Shown piece by piece: positions 1 to 6,845 of a stretch of 64,000 nucleotides of DNA. Below the pieces are notes generated by a model. It had not been told where the DNA came from. It ran no database searches and saw nothing but the letters and a program-made list of their open reading frames with translations. A program made the position numbers and the translations under genes. Numbering within the stretch: the stretch's first letter is position 1; each line of letters starts with the position of its first letter. This stretch comes from Pseudodesulfovibrio tunisiensis (GTDB taxonomy: Bacteria; Desulfobacterota; Desulfovibrionia; Desulfovibrionales; Desulfovibrionaceae): contig NZ_CP094380.1 in the NCBI RefSeq assembly GCF_022809775.1, positions 3,447,501 through 3,511,500 on the forward strand, read 5' to 3'.

Positions 1-1
1 T

Positions 2-676
2 AAGGCGAATGAAACGCTTACCAAGTCCTATGAAGCTGCAACAGGTACCTATGATCATGTGTCCGGCATTTACGATGATATTATGCAAACCAAGGCTTTT
101 TTAAATGATTCTTATTATACCGTTGTGGATCAGTATCGTCATTACAAGGGGGTATATGACGATCTTCGAAGTCCGGGCAAGAAGGATTTTGAAACCATGA
201 AGGAACTTTTGGAAGGAGTGTTCGGTGATCCGCGTACGGCTACACCAGAGCAGGATAGGAGACGTGTCGAACGTGAATATCAGATTCGCCAACAGGCTTT
301 GAAAAAGGCGATTGAAGTTGGTGAAGAGACTTTGGCTACAATGCCGGATCGTGTGAAGAAGCTCAATTCACTTGCCGGGAAGATTGGCAAGACTTCGGGG
401 GTGAAAGAAGCACAGGCCCTGACGAACAGTATTCTTCTTGAGATATTGACTGTGCTTGAAGAGCAATTGGCGATCAGCTTGCGTTTTCAGCAAGCCATGT
501 CTTTGCAGGCATATTCCGGAATAACAGATGAATCGATTGCAAAGCGAGCAAAGCTATTGCGGAATGTGTTGCAGCGAAAAGATGTGCTTGGATATGAGTT
601 GAATAATCTTCACAAAATAGGTGTTACCGACATAACTGACATAAAGGAAGTGGTGGGAAAAGCAGCCATAAGGTAA
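2..676 (+). CDS. VirB5-like type IV secretion protein, 5' end outside the window
   Basis: The frame is open from the first bases of the window, so the true start lies upstream; a GTG at 59 is only an internal codon. The visible 224 or so residues are mostly helical and charged, with heptad-like stretches and no membrane segment. This fits the extracellular minor pilin family VirB5/TrbJ of P-type DNA transfer systems. The best support is context: it is followed, with a 4-base overlap region, by a small lipoprotein and then by a VirB6-like membrane protein, the usual virB5-(eex/virB7-like)-virB6 order. The family call rests on general features and order, not on a diagnostic motif. Confidence 0.6.
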   Translation, partial: KANETLTKSYEAATGTYDHVSGIYDDIMQTKAFLNDSYYTVVDQYRHYKGVYDDLRSPGKKDFETMKELLEGVFGDPRTATPEQDRRRVEREYQIRQQALKKAIEVGEETLATMPDRVKKLNSLAGKIGKTSGVKEAQALTNSILLEILTVLEEQLAISLRFQQAMSLQAYSGITDESIAKRAKLLRNVLQRKDVLGYELNNLHKIGVTDITDIKEVVGKAAIR

Positions 677-690
677 TGGGAGAACTATTT

Positions 691-921
691 ATGCGCACTT
701 TATTAGTGTTTTTATTGTTAGGAATGTTTGCTTGCTCTTCAAATAGTAATGAAAATTTCGTTAAGAGGTATAAAAAAAATCATAAAAAGAATTACAAGAA
801 GGTTTTCAAAGATGAAATAGATACGCTTAATAAAATTGGTATTGATCAAAACAAAGAGTTTGATTTTAGAGAGATAGTAGAGAAAACAAATCAGTACTGC
901 GTGAAGCAAAAGGAAAAATAG
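691..921 (+). CDS. Small lipoprotein between virB5 and virB6 (entry-exclusion or VirB7-like)
   Basis: This encodes a 76-residue protein starting MRTLLVFLLLGMFAC, a short hydrophobic signal ending in a lipobox-like Cys. The mature part is very Lys-rich and ends near a second Cys (NQYC). An in-frame ATG at 676 overlaps the previous stop, but the GGGAG at 678-682 fits the ATG at 691 better. Position and size match EexN-type entry-exclusion lipoproteins or VirB7-like lipoproteins, which sit between virB5 and virB6 in many conjugative operons. There is not enough sequence signature to choose between the two. Confidence 0.6.
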   Translation: MRTLLVFLLLGMFACSSNSNENFVKRYKKNHKKNYKKVFKDEIDTLNKIGIDQNKEFDFREIVEKTNQYCVKQKEK

Positions 922-923
922 AA

Positions 924-1982
924 ATGGAAGAGTATGGAATTTCAGCTCATATATTCACAAATTTGCTTGCGATGAATACGCAATACGTTTTTTCTGTGTA
1001 TGAATCGTTAATGACATCATTTGGAATTTTTTTCAGAGCATTGATTGTTTTGTACACTGTATATGTTGGTTATGTTTTCTATAAATCAGAAAGTCGGTTT
1101 AGCGTATGTGATATGATTTTATCATATTTAATAACTGCATCGGTGTATTCTGTTGTGTTTGAATGGAGTTGGTTTTATTCAGTTATTATAAAAACTACAC
1201 TGAATATGACTTTGGATACGGCATCTTTTTTCATTTCTGCTGCGACATCAAATGATGCGATGGGGAACTTTGGCAGCATACACGATGTATTTAAATCGTT
1301 GGACCAGACGCTCATTGACTTTTATACCGCTGTTCAAAATCTTTCGCCTAAAGGAAATATACTGACATATGCTTGGCGGTATGTCTGTTTTATTATAGCG
1401 ATGATTCCTTTGTTCATGGTTTTTCTCGCCATGTATGCAGCTTTTTTTGTGATATTCTGCATCGCCTTTTTTTCTATGTTCATATTTTATATGATCGGCG
1501 GGGTGTGTCTCCTTTTTGTTGGTTTTAAAGAAACGAGGCATATCTGCTTCACTTGGATCAGAGGACTGCTGAATTACATGCTTTTGGCGGTCTTTGCGGC
1601 CGTTGTTATGGGAATTTGTGGAAAGGGTATTCATGACGCTGTTTCCTTATTTGCAGCTCAGGCTGAAACTGCATCCGTTATAGTCTCGGACGCGTATATT
1701 AAGGTCTTTGTCTGGTGTACTTTTTGCCTTGCCATGATTCTCAAAACTCCTGATTTTGCAGCGCATTTAACTGGCACAATGGCTGGATCAACCTCTGGTG
1801 TGGCCGGAGCCCTTTCGGCTGGAACTTCTGCCCTTGGAGGCGGAATGCTTGCTGGAAGCAAATTGGCTGGAGGCTGGGCCGCAAGAAAAACGTGGGGCTT
1901 AACTCGCAAGGGTGCTGGTTTTGCCGGAAACATAGGAATGAATGCATTGGAAAAATTGAAAATTCAACGGCATGCCAAATAA
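924..1982 (+). CDS. VirB6/TrbL-family inner-membrane channel protein of a type IV secretion system
   Basis: This is a 352-residue polytopic protein. Hydrophobic segments lie roughly at residues 30-55, 65-90, 150-200 (two closely spaced) and 215-240, followed by a Gly/Ala/Ser-rich tail (about 285-330) and a basic end. That profile and length are typical of VirB6/TrbL proteins, which form part of the inner-membrane channel for DNA transfer. It starts two bases after the lipoprotein gene, so the three genes are one transcription unit. No further T4SS genes follow; a perfect palindrome comes 22 bases after the stop. AT-rich codon use is unlike the core genes after 9 kb. Confidence 0.75.
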   Translation: MEEYGISAHIFTNLLAMNTQYVFSVYESLMTSFGIFFRALIVLYTVYVGYVFYKSESRFSVCDMILSYLITASVYSVVFEWSWFYSVIIKTTLNMTLDTASFFISAATSNDAMGNFGSIHDVFKSLDQTLIDFYTAVQNLSPKGNILTYAWRYVCFIIAMIPLFMVFLAMYAAFFVIFCIAFFSMFIFYMIGGVCLLFVGFKETRHICFTWIRGLLNYMLLAVFAAVVMGICGKGIHDAVSLFAAQAETASVIVSDAYIKVFVWCTFCLAMILKTPDFAAHLTGTMAGSTSGVAGALSAGTSALGGGMLAGSKLAGGWAARKTWGLTRKGAGFAGNIGMNALEKLKIQRHAK

Positions 1983-2004
1983 CATGCTGTCGTTTACGTG
2001 CTTT

Positions 2005-2050
2005 TATTGGCAGAGCTCTGGTCGATATATCGACCAGAGCTCTGCCAATA
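2005..2050. repeat. Perfect 46-bp palindrome
   Basis: Two 23-base arms with no spacer are exact reverse complements; the left arm begins TATTGGCAGAGCTCTGGTCG and the centre is GATATATC. It starts 22 bases after the virB6 stop. As RNA it would form a very strong hairpin, but no T-run follows, so a simple intrinsic terminator is unlikely. Perfect zero-loop palindromes of this size are known as recombination, resolution or protein-binding sites, and they are normally unstable unless selected. Confidence 0.9.
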
Positions 2051-2344
2051 CTGAATGAAGGTCGATAAGTTGATCGTTGTGTATTGCTAAAGAATGTTCC
2101 ATGAACGCGGTAAAGCCATGCGTTGGTCGGAGATTCTTGCCTTGCCCCGCCTTTTGAGCACAGGCGCATCAGCATTCGTCTGGAGTCGCAGACAAGCGTA
2201 AGTCTATCTAGGCACAAAACAAAAAAACGTGACACGAAAAGCGACGATTCGAAAAGAAAAATGATATGATGCGCGAAGCTCGCTCCGGAAAAAAAAGTTG
2301 TTATTATATTAAAAGGTGTATTTATAGGCTATTGGGGACAAGTT
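2051..2344. other. Non-coding stretch between palindrome and hairpin array
   Basis: I see no credible gene here on either strand. Around 2230-2330 the sequence is A/T-rich (AAAAGAAAAATGATATGATG, then TTGTTATTATATTAAAAGG), which would suit a promoter region or a melting region next to the hairpin array. A reading frame opening at 2266 runs straight through the hairpins and has no ribosome site or recognisable product. Confidence 0.4.
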
Positions 2345-2651
2345 CCGAGGGCGTGTCAAGGCCCACGTCCTCGGCCAGGGTTTTCCACCCTGGACCCGAC
2401 CAAAGGGCAATACCCTTTGGAATCTCCTCGATGCTGACTGGCCAGCATACTGCCAAGTCAAGGCGTTGCCTTGACAATCCACCAGGGGCTGCTTGCGCAC
2501 CCCCTGGACCCCACTTAGGCCTCCACCTCTTTTAGGAGGGTTTCGGCAGATATGCGAAAGAGACGCGGAGCGTCTCCCTCGCAGCTCCCTTTAGGGCCGA
2601 ATTTACCACAGGCTTTTTCGGATTTCCCATAGGCCCGACCCGGGCCTATGG
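2345..2651. other. Array of consecutive hairpins (candidate structured RNA, oriT or single-strand origin)
   Basis: Successive inverted repeats almost touch each other: 2345-2355/2364-2374 (CCGAGGGCGTG, one G-T pair), 2375-2380/2388-2393 (CCAGGG), 2400-2407/2413-2420 (CCAAAGGG, perfect), 2431-2436/2443-2448 (ATGCTG), 2457-2464/2468-2475 (GTCAAGGC, perfect), 2482-2488/2501-2507 (CCAGGGG), 2520-2524/2535-2539 (CCTCC, weak), 2560-2566/2570-2576 (GAGACGC, perfect) and 2627-2637/2641-2651 (CCATAGGCCCG, perfect, 3-base loop). The arms are unrelated in sequence, so this is not a tandem repeat but a chain of stems. Such chains occur in transfer origins, single-strand initiation sites and large structured RNAs of mobile elements. 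Confidence 0.75.
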
Positions 2652-2676
2652 AAAATTCGCGCCTATGGAAAATTCG
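2644..2676 (+). repeat. 16-bp direct repeat, two copies 17 bp apart
   Basis: GCCTATGGAAAATTCG occurs at 2644-2659 and again at 2661-2676. The first copy shares its GCCTATGG with the right arm of the last hairpin (2641-2651). Inverted repeats combined with short direct repeats are common at relaxase or replication-initiator binding sites, so this may be the protein-binding part of the structured region. That function is inferred. Confidence 0.7.
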
Positions 2677-2701
2677 GAAGGTAAGGGGTGTATGATTACA
2701 T

Positions 2702-2724
2702 GGCCCCGCCTTGTGGGCGGGGCC
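2702..2724 (-). terminator. GC-rich hairpin just after the small minus-strand operon
   Basis: GGCCCCGCC (2702-2710) and GGCGGGGCC (2716-2724) form a perfect 9-bp stem with a 5-base loop, seven bases beyond the stop codon of the minus-strand gene at 2731. No T-run follows on the minus strand, so efficiency as an intrinsic terminator is doubtful. Confidence 0.55.
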
Positions 2725-2730
2725 TTCGGC

Positions 2731-2991
2731 TCATTGGCATTCGCCGTCGGGAACTGAAGCCAAACGCAGTTGAATTTCGGCAAGACGTTCAGCCACATCA
2801 CTAACGGACTCTTGAAAATTGCCCGCAGCGGCCTCTAAGATCATATCTTCAATCGCTTGAAACGCATCCAAGTATTCATGCATTTCCGCACCAAATTTAC
2901 CCTCACGGGCAAGCTGTCGCGTAAATTTTCGCAACTCATTGAGCTTTCGAATCATTCCCAAGACTTCAAAAGGATTTTGTCCGGTATTCAT
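2731..2991 (-). CDS. Small hypothetical protein, 86 aa
   Basis: A helical, acidic protein (starting MNTGQNPFEV) without Cys, membrane segments or a motif I recognise; residues about 10-80 could form two long helices. Its start overlaps the stop of the upstream small gene by four bases (ATGA type), which indicates translational coupling and supports both as real genes. It lies inside the integrated element between the hairpin array and the iterons. Plasmid accessory or replication-control roles are possible but nothing in the sequence shows this. Confidence 0.6.
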   Translation of the reverse strand: MNTGQNPFEVLGMIRKLNELRKFTRQLAREGKFGAEMHEYLDAFQAIEDMILEAAAGNFQESVSDVAERLAEIQLRLASVPDGECQ

Positions 2992-3170
2992 GCTTCTGTC
3001 CTCAATTTATCGATTGATTTCCGCGCTGCCTCCAAAAATTCTTGTCGCAAAGCTTGGAATTCGCGTCGATCTTCTTTGGTAACGTGCTGCCGCCGAGCCA
3101 ACCGTTTCATCAAGGTATCCCGCTTTCTTCTTAAAGTTTCCCAATCGGGTTGAGTTTCTTTTTCCGACAT
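2988..3170 (-). CDS. Small basic hypothetical protein, 60 aa
   Basis: Starts MSEKETQPDW, chosen because the minus strand shows AAGGAG about nine bases before this ATG; a longer frame extends upstream but has no ribosome site and crosses a strong hairpin. The product is rich in Arg, Lys and Glu and predicted as two helices, which could bind nucleic acid, but no family is recognised. The stop overlaps the next gene's start, so the two are translated together. The palindromic hairpin at 3211-3262 lies just upstream. Confidence 0.6.
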   Translation of the reverse strand: MSEKETQPDWETLRRKRDTLMKRLARRQHVTKEDRREFQALRQEFLEAARKSIDKLRTEA

Positions 3171-3210
3171 CGAGCTGTCTCCTTTTTCGAGTTTTCCCCC
3201 CAACCACATA

Positions 3211-3262
3211 AACCCCGGAAGAGGGGGGCCTTCACTTTTCGTGAGGCCCCCTTTCCGGGGTT
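3211..3262. terminator. Long imperfect hairpin upstream of the small operon, likely terminator
   Basis: AACCCCGGAA (3211-3220) pairs with TTCCGGGGTT (3253-3262), and GGGGGGCCTTCAC (3222-3234) with GTGAGGCCCCC (3241-3251), leaving the loop TTTTTC-like at 3235-3240. Nearly 24 bp of stem make it one of the strongest hairpins of the element. It separates the minus-strand small genes from the region to the right. It could stop transcription from either side. Confidence 0.55.
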
Positions 3263-3446
3263 CATGTCGGCCACAGCCGCCCGGCTTTTGGACTGGCACT
3301 CCCTTGCGGGCGGCAAGCGCATAGTGACAGCGTCAGAGGAGGCACGACGACGCGCTGGCGCGCGGTTGCAAGCCCATTGCAAGGGTGTGACAGGACGAAA
3401 ACCGGATCAGCGGCGTAGGTCCGGAGGAGATCATTTTCAAAATGCA

Positions 3447-3555
3447 GGGACACCACCCTTTTCAGGGGGGGGACACCTTCAAATTCAGAGGGGACACCTT
3501 CAATCTCAGGAGGGATACTTCCGAATTCGACAGGGACACTTTTGGGGCAAAAAGA
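3447..3555 (+). repeat. Array of five 21-bp iterons
   Basis: The core GGGACAC(C) or the variant GGGATAC starts at 3447, 3470, 3491, 3512 and 3533, giving spacings of 23, 21, 21 and 21 bp, that is, two helical turns. The second and third units share GGGACACCTTCAA followed by a TCAG; the fourth and fifth are more diverged. Directly repeated units of about 20-22 bp at constant phase are the hallmark of plasmid replication origins bound by an initiator protein. No initiator gene is visible within the window, so it would have to lie to the left or have been lost. Confidence 0.75.
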
Positions 3556-3986
3556 ACATGATGAGTTGTATTAATCAATTAAAACAAACTGTTGTGTTGT
3601 GAGTAGAGTGGCTTGTTGGCTGTGTGAGCGTTAATTCGTCGAAATTGGCTATTCTTTGAAAACAAAATTGAGTGTCTTTTTTTGAGTCTTTCCTTTTAGC
3701 GGGATACGGATTTTTTATTAAAATCCTGTTCAACCTTCAGTTGATCCCGCTCGGCAGCCGCCGAGAAGGGGGTATCCCCCCTCGATGCTGCGCATCTCAC
3801 CCGACTCCGCCTTCCCTAAAGGGGCCCGGCGGAACGCACCAAGTGCGATTCATTCACAGATGAGAAAGAAAAAGCCTGTGCCCCCGTCCGAATGGACGAG
3901 GAATTAAAGAACAAATTGGAAGAAATTCGACTTCGTCTAGACGCAAAGAGCGTTTCTGAAATCATGCCCAAGCTGCCAGCGACTAC
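3556..3986. other. AT-rich then GC-rich non-coding stretch between iterons and mobC remnant
   Basis: Positions 3556-3730 are AT-rich (TTAATCAATTAAAACAAAC, then TTTTTTATTAAAATCC), as expected for the melting region next to iterons. Positions 3750-3850 contain short GC inverted repeats such as GGGGG-TAT-CCCCC. No supported gene was found. Short frames at 3860 and 3892 look like disrupted N-terminal pieces of the following mobC-like gene. Confidence 0.5.
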
Positions 3987-4193
3987 GTGTCTTCAGACCG
4001 TCCTTTTCTGCGAAAAGAAACCTTGGAAGAATTCCAGCAAATGCGGCGTGAATTAGCCAAGATTGGCAACAACCTGAATCAGGTTGCATACCATCTGAAC
4101 GTCAATCATCCAGTCAGTACCGCGCAGATTCAATCACGCATGAAGAGCTTGCGCAAACATTTGCCCAGTTGGTTCATCTTTGTCGGCGTATAG
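3987..4193 (+). pseudogene. MobC-like mobilisation protein, probably frameshifted remnant
   Basis: The readable 68 residues contain RRELAKIGNNLNQVAYHLNV, close to the conserved LRRIGNNLNQIAR block of the MobC relaxosome family (PF05713), which helps the relaxase open oriT. The N-terminal part expected of MobC (an RLRL... ribbon plus helix) is found in other frames: a frame from 3892 encodes IRLRLDAK, and the current frame upstream of 3987 contains KERF, a stop, then NHAQAASDYVSS. This suggests one or two frameshifts or a stop. No relaxase gene follows. The element may therefore have lost, or moved, its mobilisation functions. Confidence 0.6.
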
Positions 4194-4206
4194 AGTGTGA
4201 ATTACG

Positions 4207-4326
4207 ATGAGCTTTGAAGATGAATTCAAAAAAACGAAGCGTTCAAAGGCTGGTTCCATCCGCCTTGGTCAGCGTGCTCTTCTTCTCAATAGCGGCGGGG
4301 CTCAAAAAGGAGGGCATGAAGGATGA
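4207..4326 (+). CDS. Very small ORF after the mobC remnant, 39 aa
   Basis: Starts 14 bases after the mobC-like stop and ends just before a terminator. The product (MSFEDEFKKTKRSKAGSIRL...) is short and basic and has no recognised family. It may be a decayed start of a longer mobilisation gene or a genuine small protein. The ribosome site is weak. The placement between mobC and the terminator is the only support. Confidence 0.35.
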   Translation: MSFEDEFKKTKRSKAGSIRLGQRALLLNSGGAQKGGHEG

Positions 4327-4331
4327 AAATG

Positions 4332-4359
4332 AAAAAGGCCGGATTTTTCCGGCCTTTTT
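4332..4359. terminator. Bidirectional intrinsic terminator
   Basis: AAAAAGGCCGG (4332-4342) and CCGGCCTTTTT (4349-4359) form an 11-bp stem with loop ATTTTT, with an A-run before and a T-run after. It lies between the plus-strand mobC region and the minus-strand gene ending at 4376, so it can serve both. Confidence 0.85.
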
Positions 4360-4375
4360 GCTCAGGAGCAAGTCT

Positions 4376-4612
4376 TTACCGCATCCATTGACGTTTGCGC
4401 TTTTGATCCAGTTTCCAACAGCGATTCCCGCAGTCGCTACGCGGGACATCGTTCCAAGCGCTGGGGAGAAGCTTGCCCCGGCGTTTCGGGCGAACCAAAT
4501 CCGGATAGGCCTCGGCTTGTCGCCGTTCTTGGGCCGTTTTAGGAAACTTGTAAAAATTGTGCCATTTCCGATTGCTGCCGCCAGTTCGAGGAATGGGGTC
4601 TCGACGAAACAT
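4376..4612 (-). CDS. Small basic hypothetical protein, 78 aa
   Basis: Starts MFRRDPIPRTGGSNR, preceded on the minus strand by GGGAGG nine bases upstream, a strong ribosome site. The protein is rich in Arg, Lys and Trp, with the C-terminal motif WNDVPRSDCGNRCWK. Such small basic proteins with a DxPR...RxWK ending are seen in plasmid and phage accessory regions of Desulfovibrio relatives, but I cannot name a function. It ends 17 bases before the bidirectional terminator. It is co-oriented with the phosphoesterase and nuclease genes and may share their transcript. Confidence 0.55.
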   Translation of the reverse strand: MFRRDPIPRTGGSNRKWHNFYKFPKTAQERRQAEAYPDLVRPKRRGKLLPSAWNDVPRSDCGNRCWKLDQKRKRQWMR

Positions 4613-4760
4613 TGCAAATAACCTCCCATTGATGAAATGGAAGGGTGTCGAGATTGAATAGCGAAAACATGGCTCTCCTTGCTAACGTAGTGGTTGAAAA
4701 ATATCCTACCCAGATTTTATGGCTCTTGGAAAGGGGAAACAAGGGCGGCGTATTGGCCGT

Positions 4761-5453
4761 CTAGGTCAGTTCTATCCACCACTTTTTCCCTGGTTGTGCT
4801 GAATCGAGACCTATCCAGTTGCATCCTTGATAAGTGCCACGTTGGAATTTGTGAAAATGGCCGAAATACCATTGCTGAGGCTTGTACCGAGCAAGCGCTT
4901 TGCTGAGAATTTCGGAAGAAGGGTCACTATCCCGATCCCACCAATCTGGCCATTCATTGAGCGGGACACCTTTTACAGCAAACTCAGTAGGCGCTGTGTG
5001 ACTGATGATGATGTCCACTTGTCCTTCATGAGCATCTGGAAAATTGTTCCAATCTTGCTCTGTCAATGTTTCAAGGTCTGGGAACCAGTCTTTTCCGGGT
5101 AACCGAATTTTGTTGTCCACCGAAAAGGCTCCGCCAGCAAACAAAATTTTGCGACCATCAGGAAGAGTGAGAGTTGAACCGCGCGGTTGGTACACAACAT
5201 TGGGCATATTTTCGGCTACAGGCAGGGTGCCGGTTTTTAGCCCCGTACGGATTGATCTGTGGTCCTCATGGTTGCCGTCGATCCAATGTATTTGGGTTTT
5301 TCCGGGAATCAGTTTCTTTGCAGGGTCATAAAATCTATGCCCAGGCCAAAAACCAAAATCTCCGCATTGGAGAATGATTTCCGGTTTTTTCTTTCTGATC
5401 AGTTCATTGAGCATCGCCCATGTAGCGTGAATATCTCCTACAACGAGAATCAC
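4761..5453 (-). CDS. Calcineurin-like metallophosphoesterase, 230 aa
   Basis: The five signature blocks of the family are present in order: GDIH (residues 6-9), GDFG (31-34), GNHED (60-64), a HT in SHTAPTEF near 150 and GHFH near 200. Together they form the di-metal site that hydrolyses phosphate mono- or diesters. The protein is cytoplasmic, with no signal or membrane segment, and has no extra domain. Members act on nucleotides, nucleic acids or phosphoproteins, so the substrate is unknown. It lies 40 bases after the nuclease-like gene on the same strand, and such enzymes recur among mobile-element cargo. Identification of the fold is firm; the role is not. Confidence 0.85.
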   Translation of the reverse strand: MILVVGDIHATWAMLNELIRKKKPEIILQCGDFGFWPGHRFYDPAKKLIPGKTQIHWIDGNHEDHRSIRTGLKTGTLPVAENMPNVVYQPRGSTLTLPDGRKILFAGGAFSVDNKIRLPGKDWFPDLETLTEQDWNNFPDAHEGQVDIIISHTAPTEFAVKGVPLNEWPDWWDRDSDPSSEILSKALARYKPQQWYFGHFHKFQRGTYQGCNWIGLDSAQPGKKWWIELT

Positions 5454-5493
5454 ATGAATTTCTCCAAAATTGTTCTATGTTGTGGGTGTTTGG

Positions 5494-6621
5494 TTAGAAA
5501 GAGTTTTTAAATGAACGAATAGCCTGCATATATGCCATGATGTCTTTGAATGTCAGCCCATCCCTTTGTAACTGTTCATTAAGATCATTATATAGTTTTG
5601 ATGCAATTCGATACAAATAGAAAAGGCATCTTTTCCGACTAGCGTTGAAAATTATGCCACTGGATGCAAGGGTGTTAATATCGCCTTGAAGCTCATCAGC
5701 TGTAACTTCTCCCCGCAGACGGTCATGAATTGAAAAAGTCGAAGGGATAACGTCGTCAATGTTCATTTTGACTGCTGATTGCCAATCATAACCGCAAGAG
5801 TAGACTTCCTTCAGATTTGTTTTAATCGTTTGATAGACTATATTGACTATATCCATTTGCGTGCTGCGGTATTGGCGAATCTCACAATTGTCCTCAGTAG
5901 GGTATTCGTGACCATTGCCAAAGCAAAAACGCAGTCGAATGTAATCTTGTGCTTCGTCTGGTTGTATGTCTGAGTAGATCACTCCTTCGTTTTTAAAGCC
6001 AGGAGGGCAGTCGGCATATCGCAAAGCTGCTTTTTGTTGCCGTGGAGGTGTCCATAATTGAAAGATGACCCCAGGCTCACCCAACATGTCGGCCCTAGAC
6101 ATTTCGTCATATTCGATCAGGTAGCTTGAAGAGTATTCCTTTTTTTCAATTCTTTCCAAGTCGAACATATACCATCGTTCGAAGCGTTTGACTGCGAGGC
6201 AGGCTCGGTCATACTTGAAAAAACTTTTAAATCGTATGCAGTTGTCGATGGAACGTTTCGGAACAACAAATCCCTTTAAATGGTTGTCCCACTTGTAGTT
6301 TTTAACTTCAACGCAGATTTTGCTGTCACCAAAATTCACAATGAAGTCCGGAGAAACAGGCTGAGAGTAATCGTTCCAGAGGATAGGTAATGCGGCTATT
6401 CGAATAACTGGATGTCCGTAAAAAGCCATTCTTCGCATAAACTCATACTCGCCAAGAGAACCAGCAGTCATGCGGTGGAAGTAGTTTTCTAGGTCTGCAA
6501 CTGATATTCGTTTGCCTGCGTCATTGCCCCGTTTTACCTCTTCAACCAAGTTGAGAATCAGTTGAAAAATATCCTCATATTCAGATGGATAGCGGGAATT
6601 CACAATGTCCTCCTTTAGCAT
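5494..6621 (-). CDS. PD-(D/E)XK-like nuclease-domain protein, 375 aa, candidate defence cargo
   Basis: Residues 55-110 show the restriction-endonuclease-like core: a helix with Glu (LGEYE, 57-60), then PDF (Asp 92) and VEVK (Glu 105, Lys 107), matching E...D...ExK. The fold is that of many restriction, Holliday-junction and defence nucleases. Residues 110-375 are not recognised; they are helical and probably recognise a substrate or partner. The gene is AT-rich and divergent from the DnaB-like ATPase gene, with a 224-base intergenic region. It may be a stand-alone restriction or abortive-infection nuclease. The nuclease call comes from motif spacing read by eye. Confidence 0.6.
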   Translation of the reverse strand: MLKEDIVNSRYPSEYEDIFQLILNLVEEVKRGNDAGKRISVADLENYFHRMTAGSLGEYEFMRRMAFYGHPVIRIAALPILWNDYSQPVSPDFIVNFGDSKICVEVKNYKWDNHLKGFVVPKRSIDNCIRFKSFFKYDRACLAVKRFERWYMFDLERIEKKEYSSSYLIEYDEMSRADMLGEPGVIFQLWTPPRQQKAALRYADCPPGFKNEGVIYSDIQPDEAQDYIRLRFCFGNGHEYPTEDNCEIRQYRSTQMDIVNIVYQTIKTNLKEVYSCGYDWQSAVKMNIDDVIPSTFSIHDRLRGEVTADELQGDINTLASSGIIFNASRKRCLFYLYRIASKLYNDLNEQLQRDGLTFKDIMAYMQAIRSFKNSF

Positions 6622-6845
6622 TAGAGGTCTCGTCTACCGCATGAAAGATATCTATTCAACCGGTTTTGAGCGGCTTTTGTGTATTGGGCTTGTCTAGCCT
6701 GAGGTTTACATTTTTTTGGGAATCGTTGGCCGGAATACTGTTGGAGCCTCAACTGTCGTCAGAGAAAATGTCAAGGTGTCAATATAGACTTGTTTTTTGC
6801 CGTTCGTTAGAATGAAAGAAAAATAGTAATGAAGTGGGAATTTTC

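Noticed and set aside
2005-2050. Reading the 46-bp palindrome as an ordinary virB operon terminator
   Set aside because: No T-run follows on either strand and a zero-loop perfect palindrome of this length exceeds what termination needs.
2266-2535. Plus-strand frame of 89 codons through the hairpin array
   Set aside because: No ribosome site, no recognisable product, and the sequence is explained by consecutive inverted repeats.
4539-4742. Minus-strand frame overlapping the start of the 78-aa gene, with a possible start at 4670 preceded by AAGGAG
   Set aside because: Spacing to the ATG is short, the product is featureless and it overlaps a better-supported gene; a leader peptide cannot be excluded but is not supported.
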